Shown in pieces: positions 43,630 to 52,772 of a stretch of 64,000 bases of DNA; within the stretch, counting starts at the first letter, position 1, and every line of letters starts with the position of its first letter. The position numbers and the translations under genes are program-made. The notes under the pieces were generated by a model that saw nothing but the letters and a program-made list of their open reading frames with translations, did no database searches and was not told the DNA's origin. This DNA comes from Georgenia muralis (lineage in GTDB: Bacteria; Actinomycetota; Actinomycetes; Actinomycetales; Actinomycetaceae), in contig NZ_RKRA01000001.1 of the NCBI RefSeq assembly GCF_003814705.1, positions 3,038,001 to 3,102,000 of the forward strand. The letters run 5' to 3'.

Positions 43630-43644
43630 TTCGTCGAAACTTCG
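43630..43644 (+). promoter_or_regulatory. Degenerate CopR-like direct repeat
   Basis: TTCG-TCGAAAC-TTCG keeps the 11-bp phasing with one change in each half-site. It lies in the divergent gap between zwf (start 43546) and the gene at 43835. Confidence 0.3.
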
Positions 43645-43834
43645 TCGTCGTCACACCGGACAAGCACGAACCGGGCGTTGACTCGTTGGTGACACATCGC
43701 GGTCTCGGCAGTCAGCCGTGCCCGTCGACGCGGGAGCGGCCCGGCCGACGAGACGCGGCCTGCTCGGTCAGCGGGATCGCCCCTCGTCCGCAGTCCATGG
43801 ACCCCTTCGTCGCGCAGTAGTCACTGGAGCCAGG

Positions 43835-44626
43835 ATGACAACCACGATCGGCACCGACCCCGGCACGGCGTCGGAGCGAGCCCATGACGCGGCTGTCAAG
43901 AGCGAGCTGATCACGCTCACGGATGCGCTCCTGGCAGCCGTCGGTGCCCGCGAGACGCACGAGCTGGCTCAGCGAGCGCACATGCCGGTCCTGCGTGACG
44001 AGATCCTGCCTCAGGTCGCCGTCGAGCAGATCGTCTTCGGGGACACGCCGGCCGCTCCACGTGCCGACCTTCCCGGTGCCGCCATGGCGGTTGAGGAGCG
44101 TCGCCTCATCGGTCTCGTCGCTGAGATGGACCACGCAGCGACGGGCATCGAGGCTGTGCGGGCGGCCGACGCCGTCGTCGCCCTCCTCATGATCGGTGCC
44201 GAGGAGATGACGGTGCCAGTGCTCGCTGCGTGTGGTGATGATAGGGAGGTTGCCCTCTGCGACGCGCCGGATCCGGGCGATGTGGAGGCTGACGCATCCG
44301 TCGGCGTCGCGGCGCCGACCGGGCACCCCCACGTCGTGGACCTGCACGCGATCGGCTACGCACCGAGGAGGTCGCCGCCGACTTCTCTTTGCTCGCCGCG
44401 CTCAACCTCGCCCGCCTGGGCGTCGTCCGGCGCCCCGAGACCGGGTCGGGATGAGCCGTGGCCCCGCCTGACCCGGGGGCAGGCGGCGCGGGCCGGCCCA
44501 CAGGCCGCCCCGCACGGCCTACAGGCGCCACCACCCCGGGAAGACGCCTGGACGAAAGGACTTGAGCCGAACCCTCATCGTCGCGACGGTGGATCGGTAT
44601 CAGGAGCGGCGTTGACCGACGCTTGA
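43835..44626 (+). CDS. Hemerythrin-like helical protein, probably frameshifted
   Basis: ATG 43835 with GGAGCCAGG upstream opens a 263-aa frame. The first 130 residues are helical with hemerythrin-like spacing of acidic and His residues (ILPQVAVEQIVFG, LVAEMDHAATG, IGAEEMTVPVL). After about residue 165 the frame turns into Arg/Pro-rich low-complexity sequence. Another frame holds a clean ending, TEEVAADFSLLAALNLARLGVVRRP, stopping at 44455. A frameshift near 44340 or a gene fusion relic is therefore likely. Hemerythrin-type proteins bind diiron and sense oxygen or NO, but the assignment here is tentative. Confidence 0.45.
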   Translation: MTTTIGTDPGTASERAHDAAVKSELITLTDALLAAVGARETHELAQRAHMPVLRDEILPQVAVEQIVFGDTPAAPRADLPGAAMAVEERRLIGLVAEMDHAATGIEAVRAADAVVALLMIGAEEMTVPVLAACGDDREVALCDAPDPGDVEADASVGVAAPTGHPHVVDLHAIGYAPRRSPPTSLCSPRSTSPAWASSGAPRPGRDEPWPRLTRGQAARAGPQAAPHGLQAPPPREDAWTKGLEPNPHRRDGGSVSGAALTDA

Positions 44627-44678
44627 TCAACACCGAGCATCGAGAGAAGCGGATACGGACCAAGAAGGGACGCGAACG

Positions 44679-45395
44679 ATGATGGACCTCAACCACTGGC
44701 GCCGCGACGACGAACCGGAGGATCCGACAGCCCCGCTGCCCGAGGTCAGCCGCGCAGCGCCGGCGTCGTTGCCCGAGCACGACGTCGAGGAGGCACACTT
44801 CAGCAGCGGTGACATGGGCGTCACGGAGGACGGTCGCCCGGTGGGCCGGATCTCCGCGCTCCTCGCCGTGGCCGTCGTCTTTGCCCTCACCCTCTGGGGG
44901 CCCCCCGCCTGGGCGAACCCCGACGAGGAGGAGAGCGAGTTCGCGGTCGACCTCGTGCAGCAGGCGATCTCCCTGATCGCCAACAGGGGCGGCGCGGACC
45001 GGGCGCTGGAGAAGATGGAGGACGCCCTCGAGGCGCCTGATCCGTCCGGTGTCGACCTGGCGCTCGTGGAGCAGGCCGCGACCGTGGTGGAGGAGGCCGC
45101 GCCCGGCGCGGCCCGGGAGGAGTCGCTCGCGCAGAGCCGGCAGATCCTGCTGCAGGCGGCACCGGCGCTGAACGAGCCCTCCCCGGTGGCGATGACCGGG
45201 GGCCTGATGACCGGCACGACCGTTGTGCTCGACGACCTCACGCCCGCCCGCGGGGTCAGTGACGGAGGCGACATCGTGCTGCTCGTGCTCGCCGCCGCCT
45301 CCGCCGGGCTGGGCCTGTATCTGGCACGGCTGTGGCGCCCGCATCACAGCCTGCGGCAGCTGCGGGCACGCGGCGCTCGGAAGGGGGTGGCGTGA
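44679..45395 (+). CDS. Secreted/membrane protein with DUF4193-derived N-terminus (chimera)
   Basis: ATG 44679 gives 238 aa. Residues 1-40 (MMDLNHWRRDDEPEDPTAPLPE and on to EHDVEEAHF) match the start of the DUF4193 gene at 33828 and the upstream 110 bp match too. From residue 46 (MGVTEDGRPVGR) a different protein begins, with its own Sec signal (about 58-80, ending PPAWANP), an acidic helical domain and a C-terminal membrane span (about 203-222). ATG 44814 may be the original start. It is translationally coupled to the cytochrome b gene, so it is probably a partner subunit of that system. Confidence 0.7.
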   Translation: MMDLNHWRRDDEPEDPTAPLPEVSRAAPASLPEHDVEEAHFSSGDMGVTEDGRPVGRISALLAVAVVFALTLWGPPAWANPDEEESEFAVDLVQQAISLIANRGGADRALEKMEDALEAPDPSGVDLALVEQAATVVEEAAPGAAREESLAQSRQILLQAAPALNEPSPVAMTGGLMTGTTVVLDDLTPARGVSDGGDIVLLVLAAASAGLGLYLARLWRPHHSLRQLRARGARKGVA

Positions 45396-46471
45396 TGAGC
45401 GCGCGCACGGAAGGGCACACCTCGTCACAGGCGGCGGGCCGGCGTCCCACACGGTGGCGTCGTGCCATCGACGCGGTGGACGAGCGGATGGGACTCAAGG
45501 CGCTGGCGTACGACGTGCCCGAGCACGCAAACAACCTGGCCTGGAGCCTGGGGGCGCTGACGGCCATCTCCTTCTTCCTCCTGCTGGTCTCGGGCATCTA
45601 CATCGCGCAGTGGTACAACCCCATGCCCGAGGTCGCCAACCAGTCGGTCCGCACGATCATGACGCAGGCCCCGCTCGGCGCCTTCGCCCGTGGGTTGCAC
45701 TACTGGGCGGCGCAGGCGATGTACATCCTGGCGCTGGTGCACATGCTGCGCGTCTTCTTCACCGGCTCCTTCAAGCGTCCCCGCGAGGGCAACTGGATCG
45801 TCGGTGCGGCCATGCTGCTGCTGACCTTCCTCGCGGTGTTCACCGGCACGGTTCTCAAGTGGGACCAAGAAGGTTTCGAGGCACTGACGCACAACCTGGA
45901 CGTCGCCGAGCTGATCGGCGGTCTGGGCATCTGGTTCACGGGTGAGCTGGCACCGGAGGTGCCCCTCGTGCTGCGCCTGTACATCGGGCACGCGGTCATC
46001 ATCCCCGGCCTCATCCTGGCGCTGTTCGTCATCCACGCGCTGCTGGTCAAGCGTCACAAGATCTCGCCGCATCCGGACATCCCGCCCGCCACGCTGGAGG
46101 AGCCGGCGCCGTTCACCGAGCACCTCAAGAGGGCCGGTGCCTACGGTCTGGTGCTGCTCGGGATCCTCGCGGCGTTGTCGGTGCTGCTGCCGCCGATCAT
46201 CGGACCCACCCCGGTGGCGGGAATCGAGACCACCCGGCCGCTATGGATGTTCTGGTGGTTCTTCCCCTTCGAGCAGTGGTTCGGCGTCAGTTCGGTGGGC
46301 ATCATCATGGGTGGCGTCTTCTTCGCACTGTTCTTGGTCCCGTTCCTGGACCGGAGCCCAGAACGTGGCTGGCGCCAGCGGAAGCTGGCCGTCACGCTGC
46401 TCGGGTTGTTGGCGCTGTTCATGCTCGTGGTCAGCGTGTACGTGTGGGTCAACAACGCCCAGGGCCACTGA
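45395..46471 (+). CDS. Cytochrome b (b6-type with fused subunit IV-like half)
   Basis: This 358-aa integral membrane protein has two haem-binding His pairs: one in HYWAAQAMYILALVH (14 apart) and one in GHAVIIPGLILALFVIH (15 apart). The 14/15 spacing is that of cytochrome b6. The C-terminal 140 residues look like subunit IV, but the quinol-site motif PEWY is replaced by RPLW. No Rieske protein or cytochrome c is encoded beside it. It would move electrons between the menaquinone pool and an unknown partner. ATG 45395 overlaps the preceding stop by one base and the gene is coupled to the next one. Confidence 0.88.
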   Translation: MSARTEGHTSSQAAGRRPTRWRRAIDAVDERMGLKALAYDVPEHANNLAWSLGALTAISFFLLLVSGIYIAQWYNPMPEVANQSVRTIMTQAPLGAFARGLHYWAAQAMYILALVHMLRVFFTGSFKRPREGNWIVGAAMLLLTFLAVFTGTVLKWDQEGFEALTHNLDVAELIGGLGIWFTGELAPEVPLVLRLYIGHAVIIPGLILALFVIHALLVKRHKISPHPDIPPATLEEPAPFTEHLKRAGAYGLVLLGILAALSVLLPPIIGPTPVAGIETTRPLWMFWWFFPFEQWFGVSSVGIIMGGVFFALFLVPFLDRSPERGWRQRKLAVTLLGLLALFMLVVSVYVWVNNAQGH

Positions 46472-46782
46472 TGGCCTCCGTGGCCGTCGGCGCCGCGCGG
46501 CGCCGCGCCCGACGGTGGTTCTGGTCGCTCCTCGTCGTCGCCGTCCTAGGCATGGGGGTCGTCTACCGGTCGATCGATTCCCCGTCCTCCCCTGCCGTAG
46601 GGACGGCCTTCCTGCTCGGCTCGGTAGTCGTGCTGGTCGCGCTAGTGCAGGCGACCCGGATCTGGGCGGCGCTCGAGGGACCGGTCCGCGTGCCGCGATG
46701 GTTCCGGCGGCACAGGAGCGCGACCACCGCGGGTGGGCCCTCGCGGGACGACCCAGTCGCGCCGGCCCGTCCGGTCCCGTGA
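46471..46782 (+). CDS. Small membrane protein linked to cytochrome b
   Basis: This 103-aa protein starts at ATG 46471, overlapping the cytochrome b stop by one base. It has two predicted membrane spans (about 16-32 and 44-62) and a basic, disordered C-terminal tail. I recognise no family. The tight coupling suggests an accessory subunit of the cytochrome b complex. The 142 bp that follow are a convergent gap before ccsB. Confidence 0.65.
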   Translation: MASVAVGAARRRARRWFWSLLVVAVLGMGVVYRSIDSPSSPAVGTAFLLGSVVVLVALVQATRIWAALEGPVRVPRWFRRHRSATTAGGPSRDDPVAPARPVP

Positions 46783-46924
46783 GCGGACCGTCGCGTTGCC
46801 CTTGGCTCACCGGCGTTGCGGGTGGGTGAGTCCTCCGCCGACCATGGCCATACTCAGTCCGTTGTTGTCTTTGTCGCAGAAGCCACGGGCGATGCGGCGG
46901 TGTGGCTCGACGCCGGTTCGAGCG

Positions 46925-47908
46925 TTATCCGATGCCGCTGTAGGAGTGGAGGCTGTTGAAGACGAGGTTGACGAGGAAGTAGTTGGCCAGGATGGCGACG
47001 AACCCGGTGATGGAGAGGTAGGCGGCCCGGCGTCCTTCCCACCCGCGGGTGGCGCGGGCGTGCAGGTACGCGGCGTAGATGACCCAGATGACGAAGGACC
47101 ACACCTCCTTGGCGTCCCAGCCCCAGGGGCGGCCCCAGGCGTACTCGGCCCAGATCGCGCCGGCGACGAGGGTGAAGGTCCACATCATGAAGCCGACTGC
47201 GTTGAGCCGGAAGGCGAGGCGTTCGAGCTCGGTCGAGGAGGGCGCGACGTCGAGCAGGTGCCCCCACAGACCGTGCGGCTTTGTCCGCGCTCGTTCCTGG
47301 GGCAGCGTGGTGGTCGCGGCCGCACCGTCCGGCCGAGGCGCCGGGAAGGGGGGTGGGTGCGGGGTGGCTGTACGGGACTGGCGCTGCTCGGCGCGTTCCT
47401 GGACGAGCTGGAGTGTCGAGAGGGTCGCGGCGATGGTGAAGACGCCGACGGCGAGGGTGGCGATGGAGACATGGATGATGAGCCAGTAGGTCTGCAGGGC
47501 CGGTTGGAGGCCGTCGGCGCGGACATAGAGCACGGAGACGGCGACGCCGAGCATGAGGAGTACGGGGCCGAGGACGAAGGTGCCGAGGAAGCGCATGTCC
47601 CGGCCGCGTTGCAGGGCGAGGAAGATGACCATCGCGACGAGGGAGGAGAGGATGGAGAACTCGTACATGTTCGCCCATGGCACGCGGGCGGCGGCGACGG
47701 ACCGGGTGATGACACCGAGCAGGTGCAGGGCGAAGCCGAGCCAGGTGGTGGTCATCGCGATGCCGACCGCGCGACGGCGATCGCGGTGGGGGCCGCGGTC
47801 GCGCAGTCCGGAGAGGTCGATGGCGAACGCGGTGAAGCCGACGGTGTAGGCGGCCATCGCTCCGTAGATGAGTACGAGGCTGATCTGGCCCAGGGCGGTC
47901 TCGGGCAT
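46925..47908 (-). CDS. ccsB: Cytochrome c biogenesis protein CcsB/ResC
   Basis: This 327-aa membrane protein is the haem-handling half of System II cytochrome c maturation. It carries the WWD-type signature in WGWDAKEVWSFVIWVIYAAYLHAR and His residues such as IIHVS and HARATRGW that bind haem. A Pro/Arg-rich cytoplasmic insert occupies about residues 175-215. ATG 47908 shares one base with the ResB stop, so the pair is coupled. Its presence indicates c-type cytochromes elsewhere in the genome, likely partners of the cytochrome b at 45395. Confidence 0.93.
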   Translation of the reverse strand: MPETALGQISLVLIYGAMAAYTVGFTAFAIDLSGLRDRGPHRDRRRAVGIAMTTTWLGFALHLLGVITRSVAAARVPWANMYEFSILSSLVAMVIFLALQRGRDMRFLGTFVLGPVLLMLGVAVSVLYVRADGLQPALQTYWLIIHVSIATLAVGVFTIAATLSTLQLVQERAEQRQSRTATPHPPPFPAPRPDGAAATTTLPQERARTKPHGLWGHLLDVAPSSTELERLAFRLNAVGFMMWTFTLVAGAIWAEYAWGRPWGWDAKEVWSFVIWVIYAAYLHARATRGWEGRRAAYLSITGFVAILANYFLVNLVFNSLHSYSGIG

Positions 47909-49644
47909 CAGTGTCCTTTCCGGGCTGGGTCGGCGTCGGTGGGTGCCGTTGTCGTTGGTCCGGTGGTGGCTCGGTCTGCGTCGTGCGTCTCCGTCGTCGT
48001 CCGGCGCGGCGGGTCGACGGGGGAACCGGCGCTCCGGAGCACGCGTGCGAGGTCGCGGGCGAGGCCGGGGTCGTCCCCGCGGGCCAGGGCCGCCCCGGAG
48101 ACTACGGTACCCCCGCTGGGGGTGTCGGTGAGCTTGACCCACAGGCGTCGGCGGGGGACGAACAGGGAGGCGAACAGGCCGAGCAAGGCGAAGACGGAGG
48201 AGCCCAGCAGGTAGGGCAGGGTGGGGTCGTAGCGCAGGTCGAGGCCGACGAAGCGCGGGAGGGAGCCGAACGTCACGGTCCCGAGTCCCTCGGGCAGCTC
48301 CACGCTCTCACCCGGGGAGAGGAAGAGGGTCACCGGCCGTTGGCCCCCCTCGGCGGAGCCGGGGGAGCCGTCTGGGGCCTCTTCGTAGATCTGGCGCATG
48401 TCGGCGGTGTCCAGGACGTAGACGTTCTGGGGCACACCGTCGTCCAGGCCGAGATCACCGGCCCACAGGGTCAGGGCCATCAGTGGGGCGTTGGGCTCGG
48501 GGTGGGCGGAGTACACCCCCGAGCCGTCCTCAGCCATCATGGCGGTGGGCAGGAAGGCGCCGGTGAGCCCGAGCTGCTCGCCGACGCTGACGTCGGGCAC
48601 CTTCACGACACCGCGGGAGGTGTAGACGGAGTCCTGGGGCAGGAACGGGACCGGCCCGGAGAAGGCGACCTGTCCCGCACCGTCGCGCACGGTGATGTCG
48701 GGGGCGAAGCCGTTGCCCATCAGGTAGAGGTTCGCCCCGCCGGCGTCCATCGGCTCGTTGACCTTGATGACCTCTCGGCGGGTCGATCCGTCCGGCTCGC
48801 TCACGCGCACGGTCGCGGCGAAGTCACGCGCGAGGGCATCGGGGGTGAACTCCGACGCGAAGTCCTCCAACGTGAACGTGAAGGGCGCGAGGGAGTCGGG
48901 GTCGAAGAAGGTGCCCGGTTCGAAGGTGTCGTAGTCGAGCACTGAGTTGGCGAAGGACTCCCCCTCCACGACGATGAACTGCCCGCGGTAGCTGTAGAGC
49001 TGGCCGGCCGCGAGAGAGAGGAGGATTCCGATGAGGGAGAGGTGGAAGACGAGGTTGCCGCTCTCGCGCAGATACCCCCGCTCGGCGGTGATGCCCTCGG
49101 TCGTGACCGCCGCGCGGTAACGCCCCTTCAGGGCGGCCATGAGGTTCGCCTCCACCGCCGGGCGGGACTCGGTGACCGCGAGCTCCTCCCGCACCGGGAA
49201 CCGCTGGAAGCTGCGGGGCACCCGCGGCGGCCGCGCGCGCAGCGCCCGCCAGTGGACTCGGACGCGCGGCACGATGCACCCGATCAGCGAGATGAACAGC
49301 AACAGGTACACCGCGGCGAACCACGGCGAGCCGTACACGTCGAAGAGACCGACCCGCTCGAGCCAAGGAGCCAGGCGCGGGTAGGCGGTGAAGTACTCAT
49401 CCACCCGTGCAGGGTTCTGCGGCCGCTGGGGAAACAACGACCCCGGCACTGCGACCACGGCCAGCAGCAGCAGCAGCAGGATCGCGACCCGCATGCTGGT
49501 CAGCTGACGCCACATCCACCGGAGCCAGCCGGTCACACCCAGCGCGGGCGACTGCGCCCGGCCCGTCCCCACCTCGGGGCCCTCTTCCCCCTGCCCAGCC
49601 TTGGAGCTCAGGTTCGTCGCATCGACCTCGGTGGTGGTCTTCAT
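47908..49644 (-). CDS. resB: Cytochrome c biogenesis protein ResB
   Basis: This 578-aa membrane protein pairs with CcsB to attach haem to apocytochrome c on the outside of the membrane. It has N-terminal spans (about 50-70 and 110-130), then SGNLVFHLSLIGILLSL, a large extracytoplasmic domain (about 235-500), and a last span near 515-535. The ATG at 49644 lies five bases after the CcdA stop. The operon order dsbE-ccdA-resB-ccsB is that of System II maturation clusters. A chance TACCCCC-GCT-GGGGGTG palindrome lies inside the coding region at 48108. Confidence 0.92.
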   Translation of the reverse strand: MKTTTEVDATNLSSKAGQGEEGPEVGTGRAQSPALGVTGWLRWMWRQLTSMRVAILLLLLLAVVAVPGSLFPQRPQNPARVDEYFTAYPRLAPWLERVGLFDVYGSPWFAAVYLLLFISLIGCIVPRVRVHWRALRARPPRVPRSFQRFPVREELAVTESRPAVEANLMAALKGRYRAAVTTEGITAERGYLRESGNLVFHLSLIGILLSLAAGQLYSYRGQFIVVEGESFANSVLDYDTFEPGTFFDPDSLAPFTFTLEDFASEFTPDALARDFAATVRVSEPDGSTRREVIKVNEPMDAGGANLYLMGNGFAPDITVRDGAGQVAFSGPVPFLPQDSVYTSRGVVKVPDVSVGEQLGLTGAFLPTAMMAEDGSGVYSAHPEPNAPLMALTLWAGDLGLDDGVPQNVYVLDTADMRQIYEEAPDGSPGSAEGGQRPVTLFLSPGESVELPEGLGTVTFGSLPRFVGLDLRYDPTLPYLLGSSVFALLGLFASLFVPRRRLWVKLTDTPSGGTVVSGAALARGDDPGLARDLARVLRSAGSPVDPPRRTTTETHDADRATTGPTTTAPTDADPARKGH

Positions 49645-49649
49645 CGTTC

Positions 49650-50432
49650 TCACACCAGCGTCTCGAAGTTGGCGACCAGGCCCTGCAGGTATCCCGACAG
49701 CAGGCCCCACAGCCCGGTGACCATGGCCAGCCCGAGCGCGACGAGCAAGGCCCCGCCCAGACGTTGGACCCTCAGACGGTGTCGGCGCAGGAATCCCAGT
49801 ACCCGGGTCGAGCGCGAGAACGCCATCGCCAGCACCACGAAGGGTACGCCGAGGCCGAGACTGTAGGCCAGGACGAGAACGGCCCCGCGTGCCGGGTCGG
49901 CTTCGCTGAAGGACAACGTCAGGACAGCGGCCAGGGTGGGGCCCATGCACGGTGCCCAGCCGAGCCCAAACACGACGCCGAGGAGGGGAGCCCCCCACAC
50001 TCCCTGACGCGGACTCAGGTGCAGGCGGTAGTCACGTTGAAGGAAGGGCACGGCGCCCATGAAGGCCAGCCCCATGAGGATGACGAGTACGCCCATCGCG
50101 CGCACGATCGCGTCCATCCAGGGGGCGAGAACTATTCCTGCCCAGGCGAACACCACGCCGAGCAGCACGAAGACGGCGGTGAAGCCCGCCACGAAGAGCA
50201 GCACGCCGGTGAGCATCCGCCCGTTGCCGACCCATGATCGACGGTCACGTTCGGAATCTCCTTGAGCGCCGACCATGCCACCGAGGTAGCCGACATAACC
50301 GGGAAGCAGGGGGAGCACGCACGGGGAGGCGAAGGAGATGGCTCCGGCGACCGCGGCCACGGGCAGGGCGGCGAGCATCGGTCCGGTGAGCACGGTCGAC
50401 TGAAAGAGGTTGGCGATCTGGTCCCAGTCCAT
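49650..50432 (-). CDS. ccdA: Thiol-disulfide transmembrane transporter CcdA
   Basis: This 260-aa protein has six membrane spans of the DsbD/CcdA type with the conserved Cys pair in [16 protein letters not shown] and [15 protein letters not shown]. It passes reducing equivalents from cytoplasmic thioredoxin to extracytoplasmic TlpA-like proteins so apocytochrome c thiols stay reduced. It is flanked by the TlpA-like gene (3-base gap) and resB (5-base gap). Copper ions oxidise thiols, so copper-inducible expression of this step would make sense, and a CopR-like box lies upstream of the operon. Confidence 0.94.
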   Translation of the reverse strand: MDWDQIANLFQSTVLTGPMLAALPVAAVAGAISFASPCVLPLLPGYVGYLGGMVGAQGDSERDRRSWVGNGRMLTGVLLFVAGFTAVFVLLGVVFAWAGIVLAPWMDAIVRAMGVLVILMGLAFMGAVPFLQRDYRLHLSPRQGVWGAPLLGVVFGLGWAPCMGPTLAAVLTLSFSEADPARGAVLVLAYSLGLGVPFVVLAMAFSRSTRVLGFLRRHRLRVQRLGGALLVALGLAMVTGLWGLLSGYLQGLVANFETLV

Positions 50433-50435
50433 AGG

Positions 50436-51092
50436 TCAGATCTCCTCGGCCAGGGCGTCGTCGATCAGGCCTCTGAGGATGGTCGGGTCGACCTGGCCCA
50501 GGATGCGGGCGGACACACGCCCCTGGCGGTCCATGACTACCGTCGTGGGCATCGCCTGGAGGGGGACGAGGCCTTCGAAGGCAGCCACCCCGCGGGCGTC
50601 GGCGTCGTTCAGGGACGGGTAGGGGACTTCGAAGGTGCGCTCGAACGCCTGCGCCGTTCCGACGTCGTCGCGGGGGTTCACGCCGAGCATCTCCACGCCG
50701 TCGGGGGAGTAGTCCTCGTAGATGGCCTTCAGATCTGGTGCCTCGGCACGGCACGGCGGACACGCGGCGTACCAGAAATTCACCACCACCACATCACCAC
50801 GCCAGTCGGCCAGGTCCAGCTCGTCCCCGGCGTAGGTGGTGCCCACCAGGGAGATGGGCGCGGCGCGCTCCTCCGGGGCCCAGGTGGCGAAGGTGCCATC
50901 TCCGGCCACATAGCCACCGCCTGCGCTGTCGGAGGTGGTGACTGTCGAACCGCCAGGGGCGCAGGCGCTGAGCAGCAGGGCCAGGACCGCGGAGATGGCT
51001 ACTGCGAGGTTTCGACGTGTGCGCAAGCGTGCCGGCCGGGGACGCCAGCGGTGGGACGGACTGCGGCTGACGACTGGGTTCACTGCAGACAC
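50436..51092 (-). CDS. TlpA/ResA-like thiol-disulfide reductase lipoprotein
   Basis: The start is taken as GTG 51092, giving 218 aa with a lipoprotein signal (LALLLSAC, Cys44). The thioredoxin domain (about 75-215) has the redox motif Cys111-Pro-Pro-Cys114 in FWYAACPPCR and the cis-proline in LQAMPTTVV. It should reduce apocytochrome c thiols at the outer membrane face using electrons from CcdA. Upstream in-frame starts up to 51275 would add an implausible leader and spoil the signal peptide. The first gene of the maturation operon; a perfect CopR-like repeat lies 208 bp upstream. Confidence 0.88.
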   Translation of the reverse strand: MSAVNPVVSRSPSHRWRPRPARLRTRRNLAVAISAVLALLLSACAPGGSTVTTSDSAGGGYVAGDGTFATWAPEERAAPISLVGTTYAGDELDLADWRGDVVVVNFWYAACPPCRAEAPDLKAIYEDYSPDGVEMLGVNPRDDVGTAQAFERTFEVPYPSLNDADARGVAAFEGLVPLQAMPTTVVMDRQGRVSARILGQVDPTILRGLIDDALAEEI

Positions 51093-51299
51093 TTCACAAC
51101 TCTCGGTAACGGTCGACCCCGTGGGGCTTTGCCTGCCTGCCACGGGCGGGTACCACGACTCGGACCAGCGCCCCAACCACAGTGGCCGGACCGTGATTCG
51201 GTCCAGTGGCGAGTGCCACGGGCCGGACATGCCGAAGACGGGACCATCGTCTCTGGTAGAACCAAGAAACTCCAACGACCCCCCTCACGCGACCTAATC

Positions 51300-51314
51300 T
51301 TCAGTGAATCTTCA
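51300..51314 (+). promoter_or_regulatory. CopR-like direct repeat
   Basis: TTCA-GTGAATC-TTCA is a perfect pair. On the minus strand, in the direction of the cytochrome maturation operon, it reads TGAAGATTCACTGAA, the closest match in the window to the C. glutamicum CopR half-site TGAAGATTT. Confidence 0.6.
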
Positions 51315-51539
51315 TGAGCCCGAGCGGACCGAAATCGAGGGGCCAGACGCATACCCCGTCGGACTCTGAGGAGAGCTGGGCACCTGGGTTCTGGCATCCC
51401 CCTGCCCGTCACCGCGAGTCGGCAAGGTCCTACCACGCGCGGGAAGGTCCCACCATGCGAGGGCAACGCGTTCATCCCAGTACCGGTATCACGTCCTGCC
51501 GACTTTACCCGGATGTCCCGGCGTGCGTGGTCAACACCC

Positions 51540-51711
51540 ACGAACGTGAGCCGTGAGCTCGGTGGCCGGGACCCGGTCCGCGCGTACCGGCCGGCGCCGG
51601 CCGCGGCCGTGGCCTCGATCAGCTCCCGCATCGCGACATGCACGCACTCACGGATGAGCCGGCACCTTACCGGTGCGGAGAACCGGACAAGGCAGACTCA
51701 GGCAAGGCCAT
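51540..51711 (-). pseudogene. IS256-type transposase N-terminal relic
   Basis: ATG 51711 with AAGGAGAAG upstream starts MALPESALS, the usual opening of mutator-type (IS256) transposases. After a stop and frameshift the piece VAMRELIEATAAAGAGRYARTGSR corresponds to the family's QELIEAEA...GAGRYER region. The DDE domain is absent. The remaining 51315-51539 and 51712-51986 show no gene. Confidence 0.6.
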
Positions 51712-51986
51712 CGGTGAGCTTCTCCTTTGGTGAGGAGTTGGCGGGACACATCGGGTGTCTCGCCGGTGGCTCACCGAAGCCGCGCCACAACCTCCATCCG
51801 CACCACTCGACGGGGCTCTGTCGGCCGGCCGAGTCGTCTCACAGGTGCGAGCCACGGGATTTCCGGGTCGACCTCACCGCGTCCCGCCTGCTTCCCTTAT
51901 CGTGACACGCAGTGGGGCGTGAACCGTTGGTTTGAACCGTCGCCGCACGACGTCCACACAACGCCGACGAGCCCGGGAGACGCCCG

Positions 51987-52772
51987 ATGTCCACTGAGAA
52001 CGTCCGCCGCAACGTCGTCGATCCGGACGTCGGCCCGACACCGCGCGACTCGCCTCCGGCGGCCGCGGCGTGGCGATCGGCATCGGTCCGTCACGGCGTG
52101 CTCGCCGTCGCGACGCTGGTGCTCGTCTTCGCCTTCTGGCGCAGCAGAATGGAGTGGACGCCGGACATGAGGCTGTGGCGGGCCCTCGGTGATGCAGCGG
52201 TCGTCCTGCTCTTCGCCTCCCTGGCGATGGGGCCGGCGGCGCGGCTGTCGGCGGTCGCTGCTCGAGCGCTGTCCTGGCGGCGACAGGTCGGCGTGTGGGC
52301 AGCGCTAGCGGCGTTCGCGCACTCGCTGCTCACGATCGACGGCTGGGCGCGGTGGAGCGTGCGGCGGTTCCTGGGCTACGAGTTCGTCCCCGAGCTGGGG
52401 CGGGACGTCCGTCTGGAGCCCGGGTTCGGCCTGGCGAACCTGATCGGACTAGTTGCGGTTGGCTGGCTGCTGGTGCTGCTCGCGACGTCGTCCGACCGAG
52501 CCGTGCGCTGGCTGGGCCCACGTGGATGGAAGTGGCTGCACGGTGGGTCCCACGTCGTGTTCTACCTCGTCGTGCTGCACGCGGGATACTTCTTGTTCAT
52601 GCACTACACCGCGTCCTTCCACCGTGCTGTCCCGGCCGAGAACTGGTTCCGGTTTCCCATGCTCGTGCTCGCCGCGATGGTGCTGGCCCTCAAGTGGGCG
52701 GCGTTCACTCGAACCATCCGTCGCAGCCGAGCCCGCGCGGCTGGCCCGGCCCGGATGGACAGGGGGAGGTGA
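51987..52772 (+). CDS. Ferric-reductase-like haem membrane protein (MsrQ-like)
   Basis: This 261-aa protein has six predicted membrane spans. Conserved His residues in VWAALAAFAHSLL and in WKWLHGGSHVVFYLVVLHAGYFLFMHY are placed like the haem ligands of the ferric reductase/MsrQ family. Such proteins carry electrons from quinol to the outside, for example to repair oxidised methionine. No MsrP partner is visible. Its stop overlaps the next gene's GTG (GTGA), so they are co-translated. A repair role during copper stress is only a guess. Confidence 0.7.
   Translation: MSTENVRRNVVDPDVGPTPRDSPPAAAAWRSASVRHGVLAVATLVLVFAFWRSRMEWTPDMRLWRALGDAAVVLLFASLAMGPAARLSAVAARALSWRRQVGVWAALAAFAHSLLTIDGWARWSVRRFLGYEFVPELGRDVRLEPGFGLANLIGLVAVGWLLVLLATSSDRAVRWLGPRGWKWLHGGSHVVFYLVVLHAGYFLFMHYTASFHRAVPAENWFRFPMLVLAAMVLALKWAAFTRTIRRSRARAAGPARMDRGR

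Noticed and set aside
48108-48124. TACCCCC-GCT-GGGGGTG palindrome as a CsoR operator
   Set aside because: It lies inside resB coding sequence far from any start and is 17 bp between the outer words, not 15 as in the other sites.
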